A stretch of 60,559 nucleotides of DNA from NCBI GenBank assembly GCA_016930695.1, contig JAFGGD010000056.1:1-60559 (forward strand). The letters are read 5' to 3'. Origin of the DNA: Candidatus Eisenbacteria bacterium. GTDB lineage: Bacteria > Orphanbacterota > Orphanbacteria > Orphanbacterales > Orphanbacteraceae. Made by a program: the position numbers and the translations under genes. Positions 18,579 through 28,200 of the stretch are shown one piece after another (the stretch's first letter is position 1; each line of letters opens with the position of its first letter). The notes below the pieces were generated by a model. That model saw only the letters and a list, made by a program, of their open reading frames with translations. It searched no databases and had not been told where the DNA came from.

Positions 18579-19678
18579 AAGACGCCCGAGAGAACGCCGT
18601 CGTCTACTGCAGGAACGCATTCCAAACCACCAATGGAAAGACCGCGCACGGGTTGGTTCGCTTCACGGGGCGCTACCGGGTGACCGGCGTGGTGGACCCT
18701 CGCTGGGCCGGGCGCGACGCCGGCGAGGTGCTCGACGGCGCCCCGAACGGGATCCCGATCCACGCCGGCCTGGACGAAGCGGTGGCTGCGGCGCGCGGCG
18801 CCGGCCTCCCCCCCGTCCGCATGGTGATCGGTCTCACGCCGGACGGCGGCCGCCTCGACTCCGCCGACCGGGAGGGGGTTCTCCAAGCGATCGCGCTCGG
18901 CCTGCACGTCGACTCCGGTCTCCACACCTACCTCTCCGACGACCCGGAGATGCGCGAAGCGGCCTCCCGCCACGGAGTGGAACTCCGCGACATCCGTCGC
19001 CCGCCCGACCGGAACAGTCTCCACTTCTTCACGGGAAAGATCGAGGAGGTGGACTCTTTCCGGATCGCCGTTTTGGGAACCGACTCGGCCGTGGGGAAGA
19101 GAACCACCGCCTGGAAACTGGTGGAAGCCTTCGAGGCGGCGGGCCGGTCGACGGAAATGATCGGCACCGGGCAGACCGCCTGGCTCCAGGGGGCGCGTTA
19201 CTCGATCATGCTCGATTCACTCATAAACGACTTTCTCACCGGCGAAATCGAGCACGCCGTCTGGAGCGCCTGGAAGGAACGGCGTCCGGAGATTCTCGTG
19301 ATCGAAGGGCAGGGGGGAATGCTGAATCCGGCCTATCCCGGAGGTTACGAGATCCTCGCCGCGGCGCGGCCGCACCTGATCGTGCTGCAACACGCGCCCG
19401 CGCGCCTCGAATACGACGGCTTCCCCGGCTATCCGATCCAACCGCTCGCCCGCCAGATCGAGGCGGTGGAGATCGTCGGCGGCCGCCCCGTGGCGGCGAT
19501 CGCCGTGAATCATGAAAACATGGACCCGGAATCGGTGCCGGCGATGTGCGAAGCCATCGCCCGGGTGACGGGCCTCCCGGCCTTCGACGTGCTCCTCCAG
19601 GGGGCGGGGGGAATGGCCGCGGCCCTTCTCGGCCGCCTGGACCACCCCGGCGCGCGGGGCGAAGGGAGGGGAAAATGA
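18575..19678 (+). CDS. DUF1611 protein (DgcN-like, putative D-glutamate N-acetyltransferase family)
   Basis: A 367-residue protein with a Rossmann-like N-terminal domain and a C-terminal P-loop domain (GTDSAVGKRT at 168-177), the DUF1611 architecture. A characterised relative, DgcN, acetylates D-glutamate and works with the enolase-family racemase DgcA. An enolase-family gene is also present here, three positions downstream (22047). It overlaps both neighbours by four bases. The exact substrate is unknown; the DgcN comparison is by family and context. Confidence 0.7.
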   Translation: MKDARENAVVYCRNAFQTTNGKTAHGLVRFTGRYRVTGVVDPRWAGRDAGEVLDGAPNGIPIHAGLDEAVAAARGAGLPPVRMVIGLTPDGGRLDSADREGVLQAIALGLHVDSGLHTYLSDDPEMREAASRHGVELRDIRRPPDRNSLHFFTGKIEEVDSFRIAVLGTDSAVGKRTTAWKLVEAFEAAGRSTEMIGTGQTAWLQGARYSIMLDSLINDFLTGEIEHAVWSAWKERRPEILVIEGQGGMLNPAYPGGYEILAAARPHLIVLQHAPARLEYDGFPGYPIQPLARQIEAVEIVGGRPVAAIAVNHENMDPESVPAMCEAIARVTGLPAFDVLLQGAGGMAAALLGRLDHPGARGEGRGK

Positions 19679-22044
19679 GCGACGGCGCGAAAGGAAAGAA
19701 GAGCGGACCGGACGCCGGCGGGAAGGACCCTCTGGCCGTTCTCCGCGCTTTCGATCGCCTCGAGGTCGGGCCGGTCCGCGTCGAGCCGGACCGGATCGTC
19801 GCCCCCTACACGGTCTTCGGGCCGAGAGGGGAGGACCGTTTCGATTTCATCTACCGTTTCGAGGAGAGGGTCCTCGATCCCCGTTCCCCGGCGGACCGCA
19901 ATCTCGCCGCCGTCGCCGCAGCGCAAACGGCGCTCAACTACGGCCTCTTTTGCGACTCCCTCGTGTTCCACGGCCCCTTCGACCGGGCGGACCGCCGCTT
20001 CCTTCGGGACATGGCGGAGAACACGGCGCGGGAAATTTACGTCAAAAAATTCCTCGAGCCGAATCCATTCCTCGTAGGCGACGCGCGGGAACTCCCCGCC
20101 GTCCGCCGGGAAAACTACCTCCGCGCATCCCTCCTCTTTCCCGAAGCCGAGGAGGGAAAGTTCGACTGGGGAACCGGCGGCTGCGACCGGAACCGCTGCG
20201 TGATTCTCTCCAGCGGCGGCAAGGACAGCCTGCTCACTTTCGGGCTGCTGAACGAGATGGGCTACGAGGTCCACCCGGTCTTCGGGAACGAATCGGGGCG
20301 GCACTGGCTGACGGCCCTGAACGCCCATCGCTACTTCCGGGAGAATGTTCCCCACACCGCGCGGGTTTGGATGAACTCGGACCGCGTCTTCGCCCGCATG
20401 CTCCGCCACCTCCCCTTCGTGCGGCCCGATTTCGCCGAACTCCGATCCGACGAATACCCGATCCGACTCTGGACCGTGGCGGTCTTCCTTTTCGGCGTTC
20501 TCCCCGTCGCCCGCCGGCGCGGCGCCGGCCGCGTCCTGATCGGCGACGAGTACGACACCACCGAACGGACGAGCCACAAGGGGATCACGCACTACGACGG
20601 CCTCTTCGACCAGTCCCGCTTCTTCGACAACGCCCTCTCCCGTTACTACGCGCGGAAGGGTTTGGCGACGAGCCAGTTCTCGCTGGTCCGGAACCTCTCG
20701 GAGCTTCTGATCGAAAAGACTCTCGTCGCGCGCTACCCCCGCCTCTTCGAGCAACAGGTTTCCTGCCACGCCGCGCACAAGGACGGCGAACGGGTGCGCC
20801 CCTGCGGGAAGTGCGAAAAGTGCCGGCGCATCGTCGGCATGCTCCTCGCCTTCGACGCCGACCCCGGCCGGATCGGCTACACGCCGGAGCAGGTGGAGCA
20901 TTGCCGTGAAGACCTCGCCCGCCACGGGATCCACCAGGAAGAGGCGGGCGCGGAGCACCTCTTCTGGATGCTCGACCGGAAAGGCGCGATCGCCTTCGAC
21001 GAAGAGCGGCGGCGGAAGCTGCGGGCGCGCCCCGAGGTTCTCAAGCTCCGCTTCGACCCGGTCCGCGCGCCGATGGAGGGAATCCCGGCGGAGATGCGCC
21101 GCCCCCTCTACCGCATCATGGCCGACCACGCCGACGGCGCGGCCCGGCGCAAGGGGCGGGAGTGGGTCGACTTCGATCCTCTTCGGGACGAGGCGCTTCA
21201 GCGCCCCTTTTTCTTCGAGAGGCGCCCCGCCTCCCGCGGGGAGAAGGGCGACGAGGCCGCCGACGCGCGCATCCTTCTCGGCGAACTCACCTGGCCGGAG
21301 GCGCGGGACCGTTTCCGTGAGATGGACCTGGCGCTCCTCCCGGTCGGCGCCATCGAGCAACACGGCCCCCACCTTCCCCTCGACACGGACGCCTTCGACG
21401 CGGACTACCTCGCGAAAGAGGTGGCGCGGCGCTGCGGGGATCCCAAACCGGTGGTGCTTCCTCTGATCCCCTATGGCGTCAGCTATCATCACAACGATTT
21501 CAGCGGCACCGTGAGCATCGGAAACGAAACCCTTTCCCGGCTCGTCTACGAAATCGGCATGAGCGTCGCCGCGAACGGCGTCACCAAGCTTCTCGTCATC
21601 AACGGCCACGGCGGCAACGCGCCGGCGCTGAACTTCGCCGCGCAGATGATCAACCGGGACGCGCGGATCTTCGTCGGCGTGGACAGCGGCGAGACGAGCG
21701 ACGTGGACCTGGACGCCATGACCGAAACGCCCAACGACGTCCACGCCGGCGAGGTGGAGACGAGCACCAGCCTCGCCAACCGGCCCGAGCTGGTCCGCAT
21801 GGAACTCGCCGAGAAACTCGTTCCCCGTTTCTCCAGCCGCTACCTGAACTTCACGTCCAAACGGGGAGTATCCTGGTACGCCTTCACCCACCGGATCTCG
21901 CCGAGCGGCGTCATGGGGGACCCGACGGTGGCGAGCGCCGAAAAAGGGCGGAAGATGTGGGACGTGATGATCGCCAACCTCGTCGAACTGGTGGAGGATC
22001 TCAAGGAGATGACCCTCGACGAGATCTATGAAAGGCGCTACTGA
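19675..22044 (+). CDS. Fusion of a QueC-like PP-loop ATPase and a creatininase-family amidohydrolase
   Basis: A 789-residue fusion. Residues about 1-520 contain the PP-loop SGGKDS (180-185), which adenylates substrates for N or S insertion. Cys364, Cys377, Cys380 and Cys383 (SCH...PCGKCEKC) match the QueC zinc site. Residues about 540-789 are a creatininase-type amidohydrolase with metal ligands in [15 protein letters not shown] (Glu561, His563, Asp570) and a later INGHGGN. The halves would activate and hydrolyse amide-type substrates. The ATG overlaps the preceding stop and has GGGAGGGG. A single protein with both domains is unusual; the pathway is unknown. Confidence 0.75.
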   Translation: MSDGAKGKKSGPDAGGKDPLAVLRAFDRLEVGPVRVEPDRIVAPYTVFGPRGEDRFDFIYRFEERVLDPRSPADRNLAAVAAAQTALNYGLFCDSLVFHGPFDRADRRFLRDMAENTAREIYVKKFLEPNPFLVGDARELPAVRRENYLRASLLFPEAEEGKFDWGTGGCDRNRCVILSSGGKDSLLTFGLLNEMGYEVHPVFGNESGRHWLTALNAHRYFRENVPHTARVWMNSDRVFARMLRHLPFVRPDFAELRSDEYPIRLWTVAVFLFGVLPVARRRGAGRVLIGDEYDTTERTSHKGITHYDGLFDQSRFFDNALSRYYARKGLATSQFSLVRNLSELLIEKTLVARYPRLFEQQVSCHAAHKDGERVRPCGKCEKCRRIVGMLLAFDADPGRIGYTPEQVEHCREDLARHGIHQEEAGAEHLFWMLDRKGAIAFDEERRRKLRARPEVLKLRFDPVRAPMEGIPAEMRRPLYRIMADHADGAARRKGREWVDFDPLRDEALQRPFFFERRPASRGEKGDEAADARILLGELTWPEARDRFREMDLALLPVGAIEQHGPHLPLDTDAFDADYLAKEVARRCGDPKPVVLPLIPYGVSYHHNDFSGTVSIGNETLSRLVYEIGMSVAANGVTKLLVINGHGGNAPALNFAAQMINRDARIFVGVDSGETSDVDLDAMTETPNDVHAGEVETSTSLANRPELVRMELAEKLVPRFSSRYLNFTSKRGVSWYAFTHRISPSGVMGDPTVASAEKGRKMWDVMIANLVELVEDLKEMTLDEIYERRY

Positions 22045-22046
22045 TC

Positions 22047-23114
22047 GTGAAGATCACCAAGGTTGAGATCCATACTGTTTCGATGCCTCTCGCCGAGCCC
22101 TACACGATCGCCTACGAGCGGGTGGAAACGGCGGTCAACGTCTTTCTCCGCCTGGAGACGAACCGGGGAACGATCGGTTACGGTTGCGCCGCGCCGGACC
22201 TCCCCGTCACCGGGGAGACTCCCGACACGGTCGCGGCGTTCCTGGACGGTCCGGCTCGGGAAGAACTCCTCGGAACCGATCCTCTCCGCACCGCCCGCCT
22301 GATCGAGCGTCTCCGCCCCCACCTTCCCGCGAACCCTTCCGCCCTCGCCGCGGTGGACATGGCCCTTCACGACATCCTGGGAAAGACGGCGGGGCTCCCC
22401 GTCTGGAAACTGCTCGGAGGTTTCCGCCGCTCCTTCATGACCAGCGTCACCATCGGCATCCTCCCCGCGGGCGAAACGGTCGAACGGGCCCTCGACCTCG
22501 CCGGGCGCGGATTTCGATGCCTCAAGATCAAGGGGGGGAGCGATCTCGATGAGGACATCGACCGTATTCTCCGGGTGCGCGAAGCGGTGGGTCCCAAAAT
22601 GGAGCTCCGTTTCGACGCCAACCAGGGTTACACGGTGGAGCAGACCGTCCGTTTCGTCGACGCGACCCGCTCCGCCAAATTGGAGCTGATCGAACAGCCG
22701 ACACCGAAGGGGGAGCCGGATCTCCTGGGCCGGGTGACCCGCGAGGTCCACCTGCCGATCATGGCGGACGAGAGCCTGAACACGCTCCGGGACGCCTTCC
22801 GGCTCGCCCGGCGCGACTTGGTGGACATGGTGAACGTCAAGCTGATGAAGGTGGGCGGGATCGCCGAGGCGATGCTCATCAACGGCGTCTCCCGCTCCGC
22901 CGGCCTGGAGCTGATGGTGGGCTGCATGGACGAGGCCGCCTTGGGAATCGCCGCCGGCCTCCACTTCGCCCTCTCTCGGCCGAACGTGGCCTACTGCGAC
23001 CTGGACGGACATCTCGACCTTCAGGGCGACCCGACCGACGGCGCGGTGATCCTGAAGGACGGCGTTCTACGCCCGACCGGCCGCCCCGGCCTCGGCTTCG
23101 ACCCGCCCGGCTAA
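22047..23114 (+). CDS. Enolase-superfamily dipeptide epimerase / N-acyl amino acid racemase-like (DgcA-like)
   Basis: A 355-residue muconate-lactonizing-enzyme-type enolase. Catalytic features are Lys160-x-Lys162, metal ligands Asp190, Glu216 and Asp241, and the second lysine region [10 protein letters not shown] (265-268). This set is typical of L-Ala-D/L-Glu epimerases and N-acetylglutamate racemases. The GTG at 22047, two bases after the preceding stop, restores the usual N-terminus. Together with the DUF1611 gene it suggests conversion of D- to L-configured acyl amino acids. The precise substrate cannot be read. Confidence 0.8.
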   Translation: MKITKVEIHTVSMPLAEPYTIAYERVETAVNVFLRLETNRGTIGYGCAAPDLPVTGETPDTVAAFLDGPAREELLGTDPLRTARLIERLRPHLPANPSALAAVDMALHDILGKTAGLPVWKLLGGFRRSFMTSVTIGILPAGETVERALDLAGRGFRCLKIKGGSDLDEDIDRILRVREAVGPKMELRFDANQGYTVEQTVRFVDATRSAKLELIEQPTPKGEPDLLGRVTREVHLPIMADESLNTLRDAFRLARRDLVDMVNVKLMKVGGIAEAMLINGVSRSAGLELMVGCMDEAALGIAAGLHFALSRPNVAYCDLDGHLDLQGDPTDGAVILKDGVLRPTGRPGLGFDPPG

Positions 23115-23257
23115 GAAGCCGATTCCCCCCGCGCGAGCGCCCTCCGCGTCCCTCCTTTTCTTCCGGGCATCCCTCTCCCCGATGGGGTATTCTATTCCCG
23201 GCTATCGCCGGTACCCGGCGACGGAAACACAAAAAGTCAACCGAGGAGGAAATCCAA

Positions 23258-23785
23258 ATGCATCACTCCTTAAAATGCGCCGTTCTGATCTGCGCCTTGT
23301 TCATCGTCTCCCTTTCTCTCACCGTGGGCTGCGGAGGCAAGGACGCGGACGAAAGGGCGGCGGAGAAGGTCGCGGAGAAGATTCTGGAAAAGGCGGGGGA
23401 CGGCAAGGCGGACGTGGACATCAAGGACGGCCGGGTCTCCGTGAAGGGGGAGGATTTCGAGGTGGAGGCCGGCGAGGCCTCCACCTGGCCGGAAGACCTG
23501 CCCATCGAGATCCCCCGGTTCACCTACGGTAAGGTGGTCGGCGTCTCCCGTATGTCGACCCCCGACCAAAAGGGATGGAAGTGCGACATCCACTTCAAGG
23601 AACTCGACTCCGAGGCGGCGGTCCGGTACAAAGCGGACCTCGAGAAATCGGGTTGGGAGATTCAGGCGCTGAACCAGAGCGTGCAAGGCGGCATGCTGAT
23701 GGCCGGCAAGGGAGAGAAGGACCGCCTCGTCTTCATGTACGACGGCGAGAAACACGAAGGAACCGTGATGGTGATATCCGAATAG
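23258..23785 (+). CDS. Small lipoprotein of unknown function
   Basis: A 175-residue protein starting at an ATG after GAGGAGG. The signal ends in a lipobox (SLSLTVGC, Cys25). An Ala/Glu/Lys-rich helix (ERAAEKVAEKILEKAG) leads to a compact beta-rich domain (WPEDLPIEIPRFTYGKVVG to EGTVMVISE). The domain resembles small periplasmic proteins that are often annotated as hypothetical. It is monocistronic, ended by a strong terminator. No function is proposed. Confidence 0.7.
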   Translation: MHHSLKCAVLICALFIVSLSLTVGCGGKDADERAAEKVAEKILEKAGDGKADVDIKDGRVSVKGEDFEVEAGEASTWPEDLPIEIPRFTYGKVVGVSRMSTPDQKGWKCDIHFKELDSEAAVRYKADLEKSGWEIQALNQSVQGGMLMAGKGEKDRLVFMYDGEKHEGTVMVISE

Positions 23786-23808
23786 AGAAGCGCGGATGAT
23801 GCAAAACG

Positions 23809-23845
23809 GGAACCGGATCCCCGTCGGGGGATCCGGTTCTTTTTT
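23809..23845 (+). terminator. Rho-independent terminator after the lipoprotein gene
   Basis: A 12-bp stem (AACCGGATCCCC paired with GGGGATCCGGTT) is followed by a run of six T (CTTTTTT). The T-run reaches into the last codon of the convergent Lrp-type gene. Confidence 0.85.
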
Positions 23846-24077
23846 ACCAGTCGAGGATCAGGTTGGTGGTCGTTCCCTGGATCCCCTCGATCCCCCGGAC
23901 CTTGCTCACCACGAGGTCGAGGATGGAATCGACCGAATCCCCCTCGACGAGACAGATGATGTCCTGCTCGCCGGCGGTGATGTCGACGCTGAGAACCTCC
24001 GGAACCTCACGGAGGCGATTTCGCACTTCCACCTCGCGCCCGATGTCGGTATTGATCCGCAGATAAGCCCTGGCCAT
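23844..24077 (-). CDS. Stand-alone Lrp/AsnC ligand-binding (RAM) domain protein
   Basis: A 77-residue protein corresponding only to the effector-binding domain of Lrp/AsnC regulators (ARAYLRINTDIGREVEVRNR, and VVSKVRGIEGIQGTTTNLIL), with no DNA-binding helix-turn-helix. Stand-alone RAM proteins form oligomers that bind amino acids, and may act as sensors or partners of full-length regulators. The ATG has GGAGGGGG upstream. Nothing shows which amino acid is bound. Confidence 0.85.
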   Translation of the reverse strand: MARAYLRINTDIGREVEVRNRLREVPEVLSVDITAGEQDIICLVEGDSVDSILDLVVSKVRGIEGIQGTTTNLILDW

Positions 24078-24145
24078 CGGTCCCCCTCCTTCCGGGATGT
24101 TCCCACGGGCCCGCCCGGTCCCGTTCCGGCCCGGACCGCCGTCCC

Positions 24146-24721
24146 CTAGTAAAACACGATCTGGCGCAGAGACTGCAGCTCGTCGCCGGTCAGGTCGAAC
24201 GAGCCTCCTTCCCGTAACTCTCCACCGATGGCGTTGATCCGGACGATGAACTCCACCCGCTCATTATCCGTCTTCTTCAGCTCCGTGCGGAACGTGTAAT
24301 CCAGATCCTTGTCTTCGATCATGTCGAACCGGTGGGGAACGGCGCGCGCCTCGGCGGGGGCGATCCGATCGACCACACGCAGGCGGTCGATGAACCGGAT
24401 CTTGATCTCGAAACGGGTGTTGTTCACGAAACCGACGAGGGCGTCTGAGGCGCCGAAGCCCTGGCCTGTGTTGAAACGGACGTTGCGCACGTCGTAGGTG
24501 TCCAGGCCGGTGTAGACGGTGGCGTTTTTGTGCAGGCCCAGGGTTTCGTGGAAGAGAGACTCCTCGCGGATCGCTTCCTCGTTCTCCGCCTCCGTCGTCG
24601 AAGAGGCCCCCGCTTCTCCGCCGGAGTCGAGGGGGGGAAGGGTCGCGCCGCATCCCATGGAGAGCAGGCACGCCAACCAAAAGAGAAGCAGCGGAATCCG
24701 GACCCGATCAAGGGATCGCAC
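24146..24721 (-). CDS. Lipoprotein of unknown function
   Basis: A 191-residue protein starting at a GTG preceded by AGGAGGTAGATC, an almost ideal ribosome site. The signal ends in LLSMGC (lipobox, Cys24), followed by a Ser/Thr/Glu-rich linker and a beta-rich domain (NATVYTGLDTYDVRNVRFNT, VEFIVRINAIGGELREGG). No catalytic motif. Preceded by a good promoter at 24773-24802, so probably monocistronic. Confidence 0.7.
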   Translation of the reverse strand: MRSLDRVRIPLLLFWLACLLSMGCGATLPPLDSGGEAGASSTTEAENEEAIREESLFHETLGLHKNATVYTGLDTYDVRNVRFNTGQGFGASDALVGFVNNTRFEIKIRFIDRLRVVDRIAPAEARAVPHRFDMIEDKDLDYTFRTELKKTDNERVEFIVRINAIGGELREGGSFDLTGDELQSLRQIVFY

Positions 24722-24772
24722 GATCTACCTCCTGTCACCGGTGACCTTTTCTTGAAACGGTTCGTCGCGCCC

Positions 24773-24802
24773 AGTGTAAGGAGGAATCTCGCGGGTCGTC
24801 AA
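24773..24802 (-). promoter_or_regulatory. Sigma-70-type promoter for the lipoprotein gene
   Basis: On the minus strand TTGACG (24797-24802) and TACACT (24773-24778) are separated by 18 nt, about 50 bases upstream of the GTG start. Confidence 0.55.
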
Positions 24803-24872
24803 GGAATACCGATCCGGCGCCCGCCGGCGGCTCGCGGGTCGATCGCGGCGGGCGCCGAAAGGGAGGCCGGGC

Positions 24873-25259
24873 TCAACGGGCGCCCGCCCTTTCCCTCTCC
24901 AGAAGCTCGCTCACCACATGGAGGAGATCGTCCCGGTCGACCGGCTTAATGAAAACGCTGTCCGCGCCGAGGCGGCCGGCGAGATCGAGGTAGTCCTCCG
25001 GCCCGAGCCTTCCTCCTCCCGAGATCGCAATAATGGGAACGCGGGGATAGTCGCGGCGAAGCGTGGCGATCACCTCGAGCCCCTCCTTCTCGGGCATGAT
25101 GATGTCCGTCACCACGAGGTCGGGCGTCCTCTCGGCGATGCGTTCGAACCCCTTCGCGCCATTCTCCGCATCGTCCACTTCGTATCCGGCCTCTTCCAGG
25201 ATCATCCGGAGCATCATTCGCACCTGATGGTCGTCTTCAATCACCAGTATTCGCGGCAC
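24873..25259 (-). CDS. CheY-like single-domain response regulator
   Basis: A 128-residue receiver domain with the acidic pair Asp9-Asp10, the phospho-acceptor Asp52 (VVTDIIMPE) and the switch lysine in VFIKPVDRDD. It has no output domain, so it would signal through protein contacts. The GTG start lies inside the end of the histidine kinase gene (23-base overlap), so the two are translationally coupled and very probably form one phosphorelay. Confidence 0.9.
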   Translation of the reverse strand: MPRILVIEDDHQVRMMLRMILEEAGYEVDDAENGAKGFERIAERTPDLVVTDIIMPEKEGLEVIATLRRDYPRVPIIAISGGGRLGPEDYLDLAGRLGADSVFIKPVDRDDLLHVVSELLERERAGAR

Positions 25260-28200
25260 CGGTTCCTACCTCCACTTTCTCGTTGCTGTCGAGTGCTTCG
25301 CGTATTGCTCCCGCAAGCTCTTTCTTCTCCACGGGCTTCTTGATGAGCCGACGAATGCCGGCTGCGGCCCCTTCCCCCTCCCGCAGGTCGACTGTCTTAC
25401 CCGTGCAGAGAAGCACGGGAAGATCGGGGCGGATCCGCGTGACCTCGCGCGCCAGATCGAGTCCGCTCATCTCCGGCATGACCCAATCGGTGATCATCAG
25501 GTCGAAGGCGCCCGGTTCGACGCGGAAACGCTCCAGCGCTCCCTTTCCCGACGTGAAAGCCTCGATGCGATACCCGAGCCCCTCGATCATCATTTTTCCC
25601 AGATCGCACACCGGTTCATCGTCGTCCACGTAAAGGATCCTCTCCCCCCTCCCCCCCTCGATCCGGTGAGAGGGAGTCTCATCGATCTTCCCGGCGACCC
25701 GCGGCTTCTTTTCTCCGCCCGCCCCCGCCACGGGGAGATACACGGTCGCCGTCGTACCCACGCCCGGCTTGCTCTCCAGGCGGATGTCGCCGCCGTGGGC
25801 GTGGACGATTCCATGCACCGCCGCGAGCCCGAGACCGGTCCCCTCTCCGACCTCTTTTGTCGTAAAGTAAGGTTCGAAAACGCGCCGGAGAGTTTTCTCG
25901 CTCATTCCTCTTCCCGTGTCCCGGACCGTGAGCCGCGCGTAACGACCCGGCGCGAGACCCGCGGCGCCCTCCTCTCCCGCGGCAACGGCCGTCTCCCGCA
26001 GCTCCACCGTCAGCGTTCCATCCTTCCCGCTCATGGCGTGAAAGGAGTTGGCGCAGAGGTTCATCACCACCTGATGGATCCGCGTCGATTCGGTGCGGAC
26101 CGCCATGCATTTCTCGTCGATCCTCTCCCGGATCGTCACCCCCGGAGGCGTCGACCCCCGGAGCAGCTTGAGCGCCTCGTGGATCACCGGCTGGATGCGG
26201 AGCGGCCTCAAGTCCGGGTCGTCCTTCCGGCTGAAGGCGAGAATCTGGCGGACAAGATCCGACGCCCGTCGTCCCCCCTCGCGGACCTGTTCGAGGCAGA
26301 CCCGGACCTTCCCTTCCCCCGGCGTTTCGTCCAGCGCCATTTCTGTGAAACCGAGCATCGCGTAGAGCAGGTTGTTGAAATCGTGGGCGATTCCCCCGGC
26401 GAGGGTGCCGATCGCCTCCATCTTCTGACCCTGTCGGATGCGTGCTTGGATCTCCACTTCTCGGGTCACGTCCCTCTTGACCGCCACGTAGTTGATGATC
26501 CCGCCTTCGCCGTCCCGGATGGGCGAGATCGTCGCATCGGTGTGATAGAGGACGCCGTCCTTTCGCCGGTTGACGATCCTCCCCCGCCAGACTCGGCCCC
26601 GGGTAATGGTCCCCCAGAGGTCGCGATAAAACGCCTCGTCCTGCTCGCCGCTCTTCAGTATGCGGGAGTGGCGGCCCACCGCCTCCTCACGGGAATAACC
26701 GCTCAGCATTTCGAAGGCGTGATTGATGTACTGAATGGTCCCTTCCGGATCGGTGATCATCACCGACTCGCCGAGACTCTCCACGGCGGTGGAGAGGCGA
26801 ACCCGATCCTCCTCGTTCCTCCGCATATCGGTGATGTCGGTGGCGATGACCAGCGCCGCCGTCACGCGCCCCCGTGCGTCCCGGTAGGGGTGGACGGTGC
26901 TGTCGAACCAGCGCCATTCACCGTTGATCAGGCTTTGGTGTCGCTTCCGGAGCTCCCGCCCCGATTCGATCACGGCGCGCACGTCGCTCATCTGCGCTTG
27001 CGCCACCTCGGGCGGAAACAGTTCCTCCATCCGCCGGCCCATAAGACCGTCCGTTTCCATTCCGAAGCTCGCCGCCGCCACGTCGTTGACGAAGAGGATC
27101 TTTCCGTCTCCGTCGACGACGATGATTGCGGCGCCGACGTTTTCCACCAACAGGCGATACTTCTCCTCGCTCCCCCGAAGGGCGTTCTCCGTCCGGATCC
27201 GCTCGCTCACGTCGAGGAAGACGATCTGCGAAGCCCTTTTCCCCTCGAACTCGATCCCCGTGCCCGCCACGTCCGCGTCGAACTCGGTTCCGTCGAAGTG
27301 CCGGAACCGCACGCGGAGCAACGGGACCTCGACCCCTTCCCGGTAGATCTGATCCACGCGCTTGCGGGCGACCTCCCAACTGGACGGCGCCACCATGTCC
27401 CAAATCGAGAAGCCGATCAGCTCCTCCGGATCCGCGCCGAGGGCTTTCGCAGCCGCGGGATTCACGAACACCACCTTCTCCTCGGCGTGGATCAGAATCG
27501 GGATGGGCGAGTGGTCCACCAGGTTGCGATAGCGGCTCTCGCTCTTCAGTATCGCTTCCTCCGACCGCTTCTCGATGGTGATGTCCCTGTGGGTGCCGGT
27601 CATGCGGATCGGCCGGCCCGTCTCGTCCCTTTCGGTGATCTCCCCCTGATTCCGAATCCATCGATACGTTCCTTCCCCGTACCGATAGCGCATCTCCACT
27701 ACATAAACCTCGTTCCGTCCTTCCAGGTAATCCCGCACGGTCAGGGAGACTTCCCGCCGGTCCTCCGGGTGGATCCTCTCCCACCACTCGGCGACTCGCA
27801 TCCGCATTTCCCGGATCGGCTCGTCTCCTCCGGGAGCGACCACGGTCGTGTACACGATCTCGCCGGTATCGAGATGCCAGTCCCAAATTCCGATACGGTC
27901 CCCCCTGAGCGCGAGGGAGAGTCTTTCCTGGGTTTCCCGCAAAATCCGATTTGCTTCGCGTTCCTCGGTGACGTCGTGGGAGATGCCGCAGATGCCCGCC
28001 ACATCCCCCGCCTCGTTTCGAATGGGAGCCTTCACGATATGGAAAAAGTGGAGGTCCTCGCCCACCATGCCCGTGATGTTCTGCGTCACCGTCTCGCCCG
28101 CGAGAACGCGACGGTCCGAATCCTCGACGGTATCCGCCTCCTCCGCGGTCGCCGGACCCCCACCGTTCTTTTGGAATACCTCATGCGTGGTCAGTCCGGC

